Positions 27,076 to 35,947 of a stretch of DNA of 64,000 bases are shown piece after piece. Under the pieces are notes generated by a model. The model was not told the DNA's origin and searched no databases. It saw nothing but the letters and a program-made list of their open reading frames with translations. Within the stretch, counting starts at the first letter, position 1; each line of letters begins with the position of its first letter. This DNA comes from CBDFLA01 sp965248915 (GTDB lineage Bacteria > Pseudomonadota > Alphaproteobacteria > M2410), in the NCBI GenBank assembly GCA_965248915.1, contig OZ252216.1:1178001-1242000 (forward strand). Direction: 5' to 3'. The position numbers and the translations under genes were made by a program.

Positions 27076-28170
27076 TGCGACGTTATCGGTTGCGTCCCGT
27101 GTAGCCGCGAATTCCCCAGATCTTTGATGTTCATATTGAGCAGCCACATCTCGCATCCGAACAAAAAGCAGTCCTTGTGATTTCGCGTTGGGAATCCATT
27201 GACGCAGTGCTTCGAGGGTTGCGGGATGTGGATGACCGATAGCAACCGCGATGCCCCTCTTTCGCGCCTCATCTTCCAGAACCAAGAGTTGGGAAATCAC
27301 CTTTTGCGGATCGCTCGGGCGTTCATGGTCGAGAAACACATGTCGGCGAAGCCCTGGCATGCCGGACGCAATGGCAGCCTGCTCACCCTGTGTTTCAGTG
27401 GTCGTCCGAGAATCGAGAAAGAGTAACCCTCGGCTTCGCATTTCTCCCATGAACCAAACCATCGAGTCGCGATCTGACGTAAATCGACTGCCCATATGGT
27501 TGTTCACACCATCCAAATGGACAAACGGAGCAAGGTTGATCGCCAGCGTCTGCTTCAGGTCAGCTTCGCTCATCTCAAGCTTCAATACATTTTCACCGGC
27601 ATTCGCATTGGGGTCCATTGGCTCCATCGGAATGTGCGCGAAAACGTCGTGTTCTTTTCGGTGGGCGTAAGCCACCTGCCCTTGAAGATTGGACGCATAA
27701 GGCAGAAATGACATGGTGAGAGGCACGCCAAGGTCGGCAACCGCCTTTGTGCGCTCTTTGCTCAATCCGAGGTCGTCAATAACCAATGCGATTTGTTTCC
27801 GGCCCATCAGTGCATCAATGGCGGCGCCATCATCCAATGATCTGCCTGATTGGGTGGTGATTTCATAAGGAGCGAAGTGGTTTGGGGAGTGTTCCGGCAG
27901 CGTAGAAAGAACTGATGCCTGTTGGGGTGCAGTGGTCGGATCCAAGACCGTAACGGCTGCCGTTTGGTTCTTCGATGTGGTCTTTGAGCCTGTTTGGCTC
28001 CAGACAAAGGCGATCGCCAGTATGACAAGAACCAGCAGTCCAAAGTACACTTGCCGGCGAAGGCTTCCAGGACCCGCAGCCGTTTGCTCAGATTGCGTGG
28101 GTTCGAGATCCGCAGGGATATGCGATGGCGCCACTCTCTTGGGCGCGCCCAGGTCCAACTCGTCTGTCAC
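27064..28170 (-). CDS. Divergent polysaccharide deacetylase family protein
   Basis: 368 residues from a GTG at 28170 with GGGAGGT just upstream; a GTG at 28194 is the alternative. An N-terminal cytoplasmic part (about 45 residues) and one membrane segment (VYFGLLVLVILAIAFVW) precede a roughly 230-residue domain from QIALVIDDLGLSKERTK to AIGHPHPATLEALRQW, including AHIPMEPMDPNAN, NNHMGSRFTSD and FLDSRTTTETQGE. This is the divergent polysaccharide deacetylase (YibQ-like) family, with the Asp/His residues expected of a metal site. Substrate unknown; a periplasmic glycan is plausible. It is often next to a carboxy-terminal protease gene, not seen here. Confidence 0.85.
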   Translation of the reverse strand: MTDELDLGAPKRVAPSHIPADLEPTQSEQTAAGPGSLRRQVYFGLLVLVILAIAFVWSQTGSKTTSKNQTAAVTVLDPTTAPQQASVLSTLPEHSPNHFAPYEITTQSGRSLDDGAAIDALMGRKQIALVIDDLGLSKERTKAVADLGVPLTMSFLPYASNLQGQVAYAHRKEHDVFAHIPMEPMDPNANAGENVLKLEMSEADLKQTLAINLAPFVHLDGVNNHMGSRFTSDRDSMVWFMGEMRSRGLLFLDSRTTTETQGEQAAIASGMPGLRRHVFLDHERPSDPQKVISQLLVLEDEARKRGIAVAIGHPHPATLEALRQWIPNAKSQGLLFVRMRDVAAQYEHQRSGEFAATRDATDNVALTP

Positions 28171-28380
28171 CCCACCTCCCAAATACCCCTTCACTGTATG
28201 GTTTTGACTGTAGCCTATGATGCCCGTGTTAAGGATTCATTTACATTTGGCAGTTGGACACCTACGCAACAATCAGACTTTTGCCATAGAAGCCTGTGTC
28301 CCTTGAGTTATACTCCCCGCCATTAACGTCGATTGCTCCAGAGCATTGACCTAATCGACTGAAATCTTTACGGAACTCCA

Positions 28381-28980
28381 ATGATCCTGCTCATCGATAA
28401 CTATGACAGCTTTGCCTACAACTTGGTCCACTACCTCGGTGAATTGGGGGCGGAGGTCGTGGTCAAACGCAATGACGCTGTTTCAGTAGAAGATGTTGAG
28501 GCGATGAAACCAGAAGCCATCGTTCTGTCACCCGGGCCTTGCGATCCGGACAAAGCGGGCATCTGTCTGGAATTGGTTGAAAAAGCGGCAGGTCAAATAC
28601 CGATACTGGGTGTGTGTCTGGGTCACCAGACAATTGCGCAAGTCTATGGCGGCAAGATCGTCCGCGCCCCAGAATGTATGCACGGCAAAGTCAGTCGCAT
28701 CACTCACGATGGAACCGGCGTCTTCAAAGATCTGCCCAACGAGTTTGAAGCCACCAGGTATCACAGTTTAACGGTCGACCCCGCTTCGGTGCCTGACGTC
28801 TTTGAAGTCAATGCAACCGCCGCCGACGGCGTCATCATGGGGATCCGCCACAAGGATCTGACCCTACATGGTGTACAATTTCATCCCGAAAGCATCGCCT
28901 CTGAACATGGACACGCTCTGTTAAAGAATTTCTTGGACGCATCCGGCGTGAAGTTGAAGGAGCTTGCGGCAGCCAAATGA
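28381..28980 (+). CDS. trpG: Anthranilate synthase component II (glutamine amidotransferase)
   Basis: 199 residues. It has ILLIDNYDSFAYNLVHYLGE, VLSPGPCDPDKAGIC, the Cys nucleophile in GVCLGHQTIAQVYGG, RYHSLTVDPASVP and the His-Glu pair in GVQFHPESIASEHG. It supplies ammonia to TrpE. It is the first gene of trpG-trpD-trpC-moaC-moeA, and its stop overlaps trpD by 4 bases (ATGA). The promoter must lie in the 210 bases back to the divergent gene. Confidence 0.97.
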   Translation: MILLIDNYDSFAYNLVHYLGELGAEVVVKRNDAVSVEDVEAMKPEAIVLSPGPCDPDKAGICLELVEKAAGQIPILGVCLGHQTIAQVYGGKIVRAPECMHGKVSRITHDGTGVFKDLPNEFEATRYHSLTVDPASVPDVFEVNATAADGVIMGIRHKDLTLHGVQFHPESIASEHGHALLKNFLDASGVKLKELAAAK

Positions 28981-29999
28981 GTGTCAACGATTTCAAACCC
29001 CTTCTCAACAAGGTCGCAACCGGTGCCAAGCTGGGCTCGGAAGACGCCTATCAGGCGTTCAATGTGATCATGTCCGGTGAAGCGACGCCAGCACAGATCG
29101 GCGCCTTTCTCATGGCTCTACGTGTGCGAGGAGAAACTGTTGAAGAGATCACCGCAGGCGCGAAAGTCATGCGTGAGAAATCACTCAAGGTCTCCGCGCC
29201 AGATGATGCCATCGACAATTGCGGGACCGGCGGCGATGCTTCCGGGACTTGGAACATTTCAACCGGAGCGGCTTTTGTAATCGCGGCTTGCGGCGTGCCC
29301 CTCGCCAAACATGGCAATCGGGCCCTTTCATCAAAATCCGGGACCGCCCAGGTGCTTGAAGAGCTTGGGGTCAATATCAACATCCCGCCTTCGCGGATTT
29401 CATCCTGCATATCGAAAGCCGGGATGGGTTTCATGATGGCGCCCAATCACCACTCAGCCATGAAGCATGTGGCGCCCGTTCGCATGGAGCTGGGGAGCAG
29501 AACCATCTTCAATCTCTTGGGTCCCCTTTCCAATCCTGCGGCGACCAAGCGACAACTCATCGGCGTGTTTGCTGAAGAGTGGGTAGAGCCGTTTGCGCAA
29601 GTCCTCAAAGAACTAGGTTCGGAAAAAGTTTGGGTCGTTCATGGGTCTGATGGACTGGACGAAATCACCACCACAGGTCCGACGAAAGTCGCTGCCCTTG
29701 AAGACGGCGTCGTCAGGACATTTACAGTAACCCCTCAAGATGCTGGACTGCCGGAAGCCAGCCCTGAAGATCTCAAGGGCGGAGACCCAGTGACTAACGC
29801 CGCCAAACTAAAAGCGCTATTGTCCGGCGAGCAAGGTCCTTACCGCGACATCGTTCTCATCAATGCTGCTGCGGCACTCATTGTTGCGGGCAAAGCCGGC
29901 ACGCTGTCTGAGGGTGTTGAGCTAGGTGCTAAGGCCATCGACGACGGCACCGCCAAGCGTGTGTTGGATACGCTGGTTTCCGTTTCAACCGGGAGTTAG
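28977..29999 (+). CDS. trpD: Anthranilate phosphoribosyltransferase
   Basis: 340 residues. The phosphoribosyl-binding motif is CGTGGDASGTWNIST, with KHGNRALSSKSGTAQVLEEL, RTIFNLLGPLSNPA and VWVVHGSDGLDEI. It transfers ribose 5-phosphate from PRPP to anthranilate. Its start overlaps trpG and its end is two bases before trpC, so the three are translationally coupled. Confidence 0.97.
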   Translation: MSVNDFKPLLNKVATGAKLGSEDAYQAFNVIMSGEATPAQIGAFLMALRVRGETVEEITAGAKVMREKSLKVSAPDDAIDNCGTGGDASGTWNISTGAAFVIAACGVPLAKHGNRALSSKSGTAQVLEELGVNINIPPSRISSCISKAGMGFMMAPNHHSAMKHVAPVRMELGSRTIFNLLGPLSNPAATKRQLIGVFAEEWVEPFAQVLKELGSEKVWVVHGSDGLDEITTTGPTKVAALEDGVVRTFTVTPQDAGLPEASPEDLKGGDPVTNAAKLKALLSGEQGPYRDIVLINAAAALIVAGKAGTLSEGVELGAKAIDDGTAKRVLDTLVSVSTGS

Positions 30000-30001
30000 T
30001 T

Positions 30002-30805
30002 GTGGCAACCGTTCTCGATGACATTGCGGAATACAAGCTTCGTGAAATTTCCCACGCACGATCAGAGCGTCCCCTCGGTGACATCGAAGGCGAAGCGAAA
30101 GATCAAGAAGCGCCGCGCGGATTTGCAAGCGCACTGATAACCGCCATCAATTTTGGAAAGTATGGATTGATCTGCGAGATTAAGAAAGCAAGCCCCTCCA
30201 AGGGCCTCATCCGCGAAAACTTTGATCCGCCAGCGCTCGCGCAAGCCTATCATCGTGGCGGTGCAACCTGTTTATCAGTTTTGACGGACGGCCCTTCATT
30301 TCAGGGATCGCCCGATTATTTACGCCAGGCAAAAGCGCGCGTGCCACTGCCAATCCTGCGCAAAGATTTTATGTTCGATCCCTATCAGGTCATCGAGGCC
30401 CGGGCCTGGGGTGCTGATTGTATACTGATTATCATGGCCGCCGTGAGCGATGGACAAGCACAAGAGCTTGAAGCCGCCGCCATGGAATGGGATCTTGATG
30501 TACTCATAGAAGTTCACAATGAAAAAGAGCTGTCTCGAGCACTCAACCTTGCAAGCCCACTGGTTGGGATCAACAATCGAAACCTTCACACCTTTGAGAC
30601 CGAACTTGCCACCACAGAGCAATTGGCTAAGCTAATACCGAAAGGCCGTATTGCCATCAGCGAAAGTGGCATCAATGACGCCGATGATCTTTCGCGGCTA
30701 TCCGACGCAGGAGCAAATTGTTTCTTAATTGGCGAAAGCCTCATGCGACAAGAAGATGTCGAGCAAGCGACCCGAGATCTTCTAGAAACTGAAGTTGAGC
30801 GGTAG
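30002..30805 (+). CDS. trpC: Indole-3-glycerol phosphate synthase
   Basis: 267 residues from a GTG at 30002. The barrel has ICEIKKASPSKGLIRENFDP, ATCLSVLTDGPSFQGS, PILRKDFMFDPYQV, ADCILIIMAAVSD, LVGINNRNLHTFE and AISESGINDADD. It closes the indole ring of tryptophan. It is a mono-functional enzyme without the TrpF fusion of enterics. moaC follows within four bases. Confidence 0.97.
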   Translation: MATVLDDIAEYKLREISHARSERPLGDIEGEAKDQEAPRGFASALITAINFGKYGLICEIKKASPSKGLIRENFDPPALAQAYHRGGATCLSVLTDGPSFQGSPDYLRQAKARVPLPILRKDFMFDPYQVIEARAWGADCILIIMAAVSDGQAQELEAAAMEWDLDVLIEVHNEKELSRALNLASPLVGINNRNLHTFETELATTEQLAKLIPKGRIAISESGINDADDLSRLSDAGANCFLIGESLMRQEDVEQATRDLLETEVER

Positions 30806-30809
30806 TTCT

Positions 30810-31592
30810 ATGAGCGATCTGACACATTTTGACAAAGACGGAAAAGCAGTGATGGTTGACGTTTCGGCCAAAGACGTCACAGAGCGCACCGCCGTAGCGT
30901 CAGGATCCATCACAATGTCTGCTGAAACCCTCAAACTGATCAAGAGTGGTTCGGCGACAAAAGGCGATGTCTTGGGCACGGCGCGTATTGCTGCGATCAT
31001 GGCCGCCAAAAAAACCTCTGATCTTATTCCCCTTTGTCACCCACTTCCTATTTCGAAGGTTAGTATCGACTTTGCTCTGGATGAGAAGCGTTCCGCAGTC
31101 GAAATCAAGGCCATCGTCAAAGTGTCCGGCAAGACGGGGGTTGAGATGGAAGCTCTAACCGCGGTGTCCGTCGCAGGCTTGACGATCTATGACATGGTCA
31201 AAGCCGCCGACAAAGAAATGGTCATCAGCGACATCAAGCTTGTCCAAAAAGAAGGCGGCAAGTCTGGTTCCTATCGCCGGTCCAACAAAGCAACGACCAG
31301 CACATATGAACAAAAAGCGCGGCTTGCCAAGCCGACTGAGGTGCCCCTGTCTTCGACAGCATCGTCAGGCAGCCCACCACATCCGGCACCAAGATCCGAC
31401 GCCCTTCGCGCGTTCATGACCGCAAAGAGAATTAAACCACTCAGATGGGCGCAAGATGCAGGTATTGAACCAGGTCGTCTCTATGGGTTTTTGCAAGGGA
31501 CTGTGAGTCGGCTGTCGAATGAAGAAGAAGAACGCCTCGCCTCTACGGTTAATGTTTCGGTTGAAGCTCTTTACCCAAATGGTTCCACATGA
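30810..31592 (+). CDS. moaC: Cyclic pyranopterin monophosphate synthase MoaC with C-terminal HTH-like domain
   Basis: 260 residues from ATG 30810; an upstream TTG at 30795 is inside trpC. Residues 1-155 are a complete MoaC: KGDVLGTARIAAIMAAKKTS with Lys51, LIPLCHPLP, EMEALTAVSVAGLTIYDMVK with Lys131, the two lysines known as catalytic in E. coli. A Ser/Pro linker (about 176-195) leads to a roughly 60-residue domain (196-255) reading SDALRAFMTAKRIKPLRWAQ, DAGIEPGRLYGFLQGTVSRL, EEERLASTVNVSVEALYP. This is the pattern of an XRE/lambda-repressor helix-turn-helix. The usual length is about 160, so this is a fusion. It acts in molybdenum-cofactor synthesis; the DNA-binding role is inferred. moeA overlaps by 4 bases. 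Confidence 0.93.
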   Translation: MSDLTHFDKDGKAVMVDVSAKDVTERTAVASGSITMSAETLKLIKSGSATKGDVLGTARIAAIMAAKKTSDLIPLCHPLPISKVSIDFALDEKRSAVEIKAIVKVSGKTGVEMEALTAVSVAGLTIYDMVKAADKEMVISDIKLVQKEGGKSGSYRRSNKATTSTYEQKARLAKPTEVPLSSTASSGSPPHPAPRSDALRAFMTAKRIKPLRWAQDAGIEPGRLYGFLQGTVSRLSNEEEERLASTVNVSVEALYPNGST

Positions 31593-32797
31593 TTTCGGTC
31601 GAGGAAGCCCTATCTCGAATCCTCTCGGCCATGCCTCTCATGCCAACCGAGGTTGTATCTCTATTGGATGCTCACGGCCGTGTGTTGGCAGAAGATGTCC
31701 CTGCCCGCCTCACCCAACCGCCGTTTGATATATCGGCGATGGACGGTTATGCAGTCCGGCAGGCCGATGTAACCTCCGCCCCCACAGTTCTGGATCAAAT
31801 TGGCGAGGTTCCCGCCGGGAACGCTTTTAAAGGGCGTGTTGAGGCCGGAGAAACAGTGCGCATCTTTACCGGCGGCCGCATGCCAGATGGAGCCGATTGC
31901 GTCGTCATTCAAGAAAACACAGACGTCGACGGGCGCAATATTACCATCAACAAGAACGCTGAACCCCGGCAAAATGTTCGAGATGCCGGAACCGACTTCT
32001 CCAAGGGTGAGGTGGTTTTGAAAGCTGGCAGTCGCCTTGGTCCGCGCTACATTGGCTTGCTGGCGGCCATGAACGTTCCGTCGGTATCCGTGGCGCAAAA
32101 ACCAAAGGTTGCCATCCTATCGACAGGCGATGAGCTCGCCCGCCCGGGCGATCCGATTGGCGAGAATCAGATTGTGAGTTCCAATTCGTTTGGTCTGTCC
32201 GCGCAAATCAAAGCTTGGGGAGGCGAACCAATTGATCTTGGTATTGCACCTGATGATGAAGAAGAACTTCTCCGTCGCGCCCAAGCGGCCAAGAGGGCGG
32301 ACATGCTGATTACCTCCGGGGGCGCCTCGGTTGGGGACCACGATCTCATTCAAAAAGTTCTCTCGAAAGACGGACTAGAAGTCAATTTTTGGAAGATCGC
32401 CATGAAGCCAGGCAAGCCGTTGATCTTTGGTTCCTTCGATGGACGTCCGATGATCGGTCTGCCAGGAAATCCAGTTTCCGCCCTCGTGTGCGCACAGCTC
32501 TATCTCAAGCCGGCACTGGCCGCCATGCAAGGCAACACCGACGCTAAGAATGCCAACACCCACCACTCAGTTCCCTGCGGATCCGATCTTCGGCCCAATG
32601 GACCAAGGCAGGACCATATCCGCGCCAGGTTATCTCGTAGCGACGATGGTGAGGCAGTGGCAACCCCATTTAGCCAGCAGGATTCCTCCCAATTGAAGAA
32701 CCTGGCCAATGCAGATTGCCTCATTGTGCGAAAACCCAATGCAGGCCCTGTGGCCAAGGGCGAACGGGTATCGATTATCCCCCTCTTCCTGGACTAG
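31589..32797 (+). CDS. moeA: Molybdopterin molybdenumtransferase MoeA
   Basis: 402 residues. It has PPFDISAMDGYAVR near residue 50, RIFTGGRMPDGADCVVIQEN, VAILSTGDELARPGDPIGEN, SNSFGLSAQIKAWGGEPIDL, ITSGGASVGDHDLI and MKPGKPLIFGSF followed by GLPGNPVSALV. It inserts molybdate into adenylated molybdopterin. The ATG overlaps the moaC stop (ATGA), keeping two steps of cofactor synthesis in one transcript with the tryptophan genes. Confidence 0.97.
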   Translation: MISVEEALSRILSAMPLMPTEVVSLLDAHGRVLAEDVPARLTQPPFDISAMDGYAVRQADVTSAPTVLDQIGEVPAGNAFKGRVEAGETVRIFTGGRMPDGADCVVIQENTDVDGRNITINKNAEPRQNVRDAGTDFSKGEVVLKAGSRLGPRYIGLLAAMNVPSVSVAQKPKVAILSTGDELARPGDPIGENQIVSSNSFGLSAQIKAWGGEPIDLGIAPDDEEELLRRAQAAKRADMLITSGGASVGDHDLIQKVLSKDGLEVNFWKIAMKPGKPLIFGSFDGRPMIGLPGNPVSALVCAQLYLKPALAAMQGNTDAKNANTHHSVPCGSDLRPNGPRQDHIRARLSRSDDGEAVATPFSQQDSSQLKNLANADCLIVRKPNAGPVAKGERVSIIPLFLD

Positions 32798-32823
32798 TTC
32801 TTTTGACGCTTGACGACCTGTGA

Positions 32824-32838
32824 GAACCAAAGTAGAAC
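32824..32838. promoter_or_regulatory. LexA (SOS) box upstream of lexA
   Basis: GAAC, seven bases, GAAC: the reverse complement of GTTC-N7-GTTC, the direct-repeat operator of alphaproteobacterial LexA. It is a perfect match lying 43 bases before the lexA ATG, consistent with autorepression. Confidence 0.85.
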
Positions 32839-32881
32839 ATATCTTGTGTTTCACTTTTGTTCCCCCACAAGGGATGACGCC

Positions 32882-33574
32882 ATGTTGACACGTAAACAGC
32901 ACGAACTCTTGATGTTCATCCATGAAAGGATAAGAGAAACAGGCGTTTCTCCTTCTTTTGATGAGATGAAAGAAGCCTTGGATCTAAAGTCAAAGTCCGG
33001 CATTCACCGTCTGATCACTGCCCTAGAAGAAAGAGGCTTTATCCGGAGAATTGCCCATCGCGCCAGGGCTCTGGAGATTGTGCGGTTGCCAGATTCGGCT
33101 GTTCCATTGTCCGCATTGGGTCAGACCGGGTTCTCGCCGAGCGTCATTGAAGGAAGCTTGGGCAAAGAAGCGCCCAAAGATGCCGACAACAGCAATATCG
33201 AGATTCCAGTTCTCGGGCGTATCGCGGCCGGTACACCGATTGAAGCTATTCAGCACGAAACCCATCGCATTGGCTTTCCGCCCACAATGTTGGGACGTGG
33301 CGAACACTATGCCCTTGAGGTCAATGGTGATTCGATGATTGAGGCCGGCATCCTAGATGGCGATACGGTTCTTTTGCAACGCTGTGACAGCGCCACCAAC
33401 GGTGACATTGTGGTGGCCCTTGTTGATGATGAGGAAGCAACCTTGAAGCGACTGCGCAAGAAGGGCGAGTCGATCGCGCTGGAAGCAGCAAATCCGGCAT
33501 ATGAAACCCGCATTTTCGGACCTGATCGGGTCAAGGTCCAAGGCCGCCTCATCGGTCTGCTTCGTACTTATTAG
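32882..33574 (+). CDS. lexA: LexA repressor
   Basis: 230 residues from ATG 32882. The N-terminal winged helix (MLTRKQHELLMFIHERIRE to GFIRRI) precedes a linker and the S24 peptidase domain: autocleavage at Ala-Gly in LGRIAAGTPIEA, catalytic Ser in NGDSMIEAGILDGD and Lys in EEATLKRL. It represses SOS genes until RecA-stimulated self-cleavage. The perfect operator at 32824-32838 supports autoregulation. The frame is open further upstream but that part is the leader containing the operator. Confidence 0.97.
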   Translation: MLTRKQHELLMFIHERIRETGVSPSFDEMKEALDLKSKSGIHRLITALEERGFIRRIAHRARALEIVRLPDSAVPLSALGQTGFSPSVIEGSLGKEAPKDADNSNIEIPVLGRIAAGTPIEAIQHETHRIGFPPTMLGRGEHYALEVNGDSMIEAGILDGDTVLLQRCDSATNGDIVVALVDDEEATLKRLRKKGESIALEAANPAYETRIFGPDRVKVQGRLIGLLRTY

Positions 33575-33580
33575 AATACG

Positions 33581-35872
33581 TCACGATTTTTTGTCAGACC
33601 ACGGACGGTCGCCACGCGCTTCCGATGCTGTGAGTATGCGGTAATTGCCTTCATCCAACCAAATGGCATAGGCACCATCCCGCCGTACATCAAATTGATC
33701 GACGATGATTTTTGGTGACCGGCAATTTCCTGGCACCGGCTCATCGCTAATCAAGATGTCAGCGTCGGCACACTCATCTTGGAATGCGCGCCCGTCGCTT
33801 ACATAAGCGATGATCGGGCCTCCCTCTTCCGAAAAGACACACCCAAGAATATCGCAATTGAAAACTTCACCGTCTTCAGGCTGTTGATACTCAACTCCTT
33901 GTCCGCCGCGCCGGCTCCAAGTATTGGCGCTATACTTGGATCGCGCCTTCATGACGATCACACGGCCGTCAAGCGCCCGCACCGCCACGTTCTTTGCCTC
34001 GCGGTCAATGAGCAGATCTGGGGGGTCAACACGGGTAATCATTACCATGGCAATTGCCATGGGGATGAGGCCCGCCAGTCGCCATCTTTGTTGCCACAGG
34101 CAAAGCCAAAGACCGCCCAACACAATTGCCACGAGCACACTATTGGGCCAAGAGATCACGTGCGAGACAGCGTTAGGAAGATGAGAAACATACTCGGCAA
34201 CCACAAGGATTTGATCGATGCCAAGGGCCATGAGCTTGAACGCAGGCCCATCTAATCCAAATGGCATGAGTAGCATGGCCAGAACGGCCATAGGCATGAC
34301 GATGATCCCCATGAAAGGAACCGCCAATAGGTTCGCAATAAGACCGTAATTGGCAACTTGATTGAAATGAAAAGCCGCAAATGGGGCGGTCGCGATGCCT
34401 GCCAAAAAGCTCGTGAGCGCGAGACCGGAAACATATCGAAGGGCTCGTGACGAAAGACTTCGAATGTGGAAAGGACCGCGCTCAAACCATCTATCCAGCT
34501 TGTTCATATCCTTTGGCTGCTTGGCTCGCCGTCGCCGCAAATACTCGTAGGCCGAAACCAAAACCGTCACGGCTGCAAAAGACATTTGAAATCCTGCGTG
34601 CAACAAGCTTTCAGGCTTGAGAACAAGAATGATTGTCGCTGCGATGGCCACCATCCGCAGTGTGAACGCAGGTCGGTCGAACAGGATCGCAACAAAAATC
34701 AGCGCGATCATGATGAAAGCGCGTTGAGATGATATGGACGCGCCGGACATGACCAAGTAGCAAGCGGAACCGATGAGCCCGAGTGCCGCGGCGATCTTTT
34801 TAATCTGAAATCGAAGTGCGATGGGGGGAATGAGTGCAAGAGAAAACCTCACGAAGGAGAAAAGCGCCCATCCCGCAAGTCCCATATGGAGACCGGAGAT
34901 TGCCAGAAGATGCGCAAGACTTGCTTCTCGCAAGGCCTTTGTTTGAGCCGGTTGAATACCGCTTCGATCGCCTGTGATGAGGGCCGCTGCGATCGCTCCT
35001 GTATCTTTGTCGATCGTCTCGCGGATGTGACGAGACAAGGACAATCTCCAAGCACCGACCGTATGTGAAAATCTCGCCTTTAGCGATCGTGAGCGCTGGA
35101 TGTCTGAAGGTTTCACAGAACCGATAATATAACCGACAGCACCGATTTGTTGGTACCAAGCCTGCCGCGCAAAATCAAAACCGTTCGGTGAAACCGGCGA
35201 CGGTGGCGGCATCATGGAAACCGACATTTCAACGATGTCGCCAGGGATCGCGTCAAGATCCTTGCCACGAAAAGAAAGCCGAACTTTGGCTGGATAGGCT
35301 TCTTCCGCCAGGCCATCAATCCAGATTGGCGCGATCACCAAACGCGGATACCCATCAGACCCCGCCTTCAGGCCCAAGAAGCGACCGCGCATTTCCGTAT
35401 ATGAGATTTCACGCTCCAAAACAGGCGCGCGAACCATTTCGGTTCGAACCTTGGCAAGTGCCAGCCCGATTAGAATGAGCGCAAAGGTCAAAAGTGCCGT
35501 GAATATCAAGGCGAAGCGTTGAAACCGAACAGCTGCCAATGTGAGCACGAAGCCGATTGAGGCCCACCAAAACGCATTTTGAGAGCTAGGCTCTTGATCA
35601 AACTGAAAATAGAGTCCAATGCCCGCTCCTAACGCCACAGGAACCCAGAGGACCCACCTCTCTCTTTCTTGGGTCACAACTCCGGCAAAAGCAGAGCCAA
35701 CATCCAACGCCTTACGGGTCGCGCGATGCGCCACCAATGCCAAGCAATCCCAATAGCCCTTTCTTCGCGTAAGAATCGGCCTATTCCCTACCTTTTTGAG
35801 CCTATGGGGTTTAATCGCGCGGGCACTCTGTGCTAGAACCCGTGCATATTCAACAGGCACGCCCCACGTCAT
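33581..35872 (-). CDS. comEC: ComEC/Rec2-family DNA-uptake channel protein
   Basis: 763 residues. After about 80 residues come two or three membrane segments and a DUF4131-like soluble domain (about 150-260). The competence domain follows with ALITGDRSGI, LREASLAHLLAISGLHMGL and SGASISSQRAFIMIALIFV, with around eight membrane segments to residue 640. The C-terminal 120 residues are the remnant metallo-beta-lactamase-like region without an HxHxDH motif, as in many alphaproteobacteria. Family knowledge: it carries single-stranded DNA across the inner membrane in transformation. No other competence genes are in the window. It is convergent with lexA and divergent from gltX. Confidence 0.9.
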   Translation of the reverse strand: MTWGVPVEYARVLAQSARAIKPHRLKKVGNRPILTRRKGYWDCLALVAHRATRKALDVGSAFAGVVTQERERWVLWVPVALGAGIGLYFQFDQEPSSQNAFWWASIGFVLTLAAVRFQRFALIFTALLTFALILIGLALAKVRTEMVRAPVLEREISYTEMRGRFLGLKAGSDGYPRLVIAPIWIDGLAEEAYPAKVRLSFRGKDLDAIPGDIVEMSVSMMPPPSPVSPNGFDFARQAWYQQIGAVGYIIGSVKPSDIQRSRSLKARFSHTVGAWRLSLSRHIRETIDKDTGAIAAALITGDRSGIQPAQTKALREASLAHLLAISGLHMGLAGWALFSFVRFSLALIPPIALRFQIKKIAAALGLIGSACYLVMSGASISSQRAFIMIALIFVAILFDRPAFTLRMVAIAATIILVLKPESLLHAGFQMSFAAVTVLVSAYEYLRRRRAKQPKDMNKLDRWFERGPFHIRSLSSRALRYVSGLALTSFLAGIATAPFAAFHFNQVANYGLIANLLAVPFMGIIVMPMAVLAMLLMPFGLDGPAFKLMALGIDQILVVAEYVSHLPNAVSHVISWPNSVLVAIVLGGLWLCLWQQRWRLAGLIPMAIAMVMITRVDPPDLLIDREAKNVAVRALDGRVIVMKARSKYSANTWSRRGGQGVEYQQPEDGEVFNCDILGCVFSEEGGPIIAYVSDGRAFQDECADADILISDEPVPGNCRSPKIIVDQFDVRRDGAYAIWLDEGNYRILTASEARGDRPWSDKKS

Positions 35873-35947
35873 CGAAATTGCCTATCAGAACCTCATGAAT
35901 GAGCGTTTCGAGGACGAAACGCCTCTACTTTAACGTTTGCAGGACAC

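Noticed and set aside
28229..28244. TTAA-N7-TTTAC, a near match to a CtrA site upstream of trpG
   Set aside because: One mismatch in a short A/T-rich motif in a single place is not enough to claim cell-cycle control.
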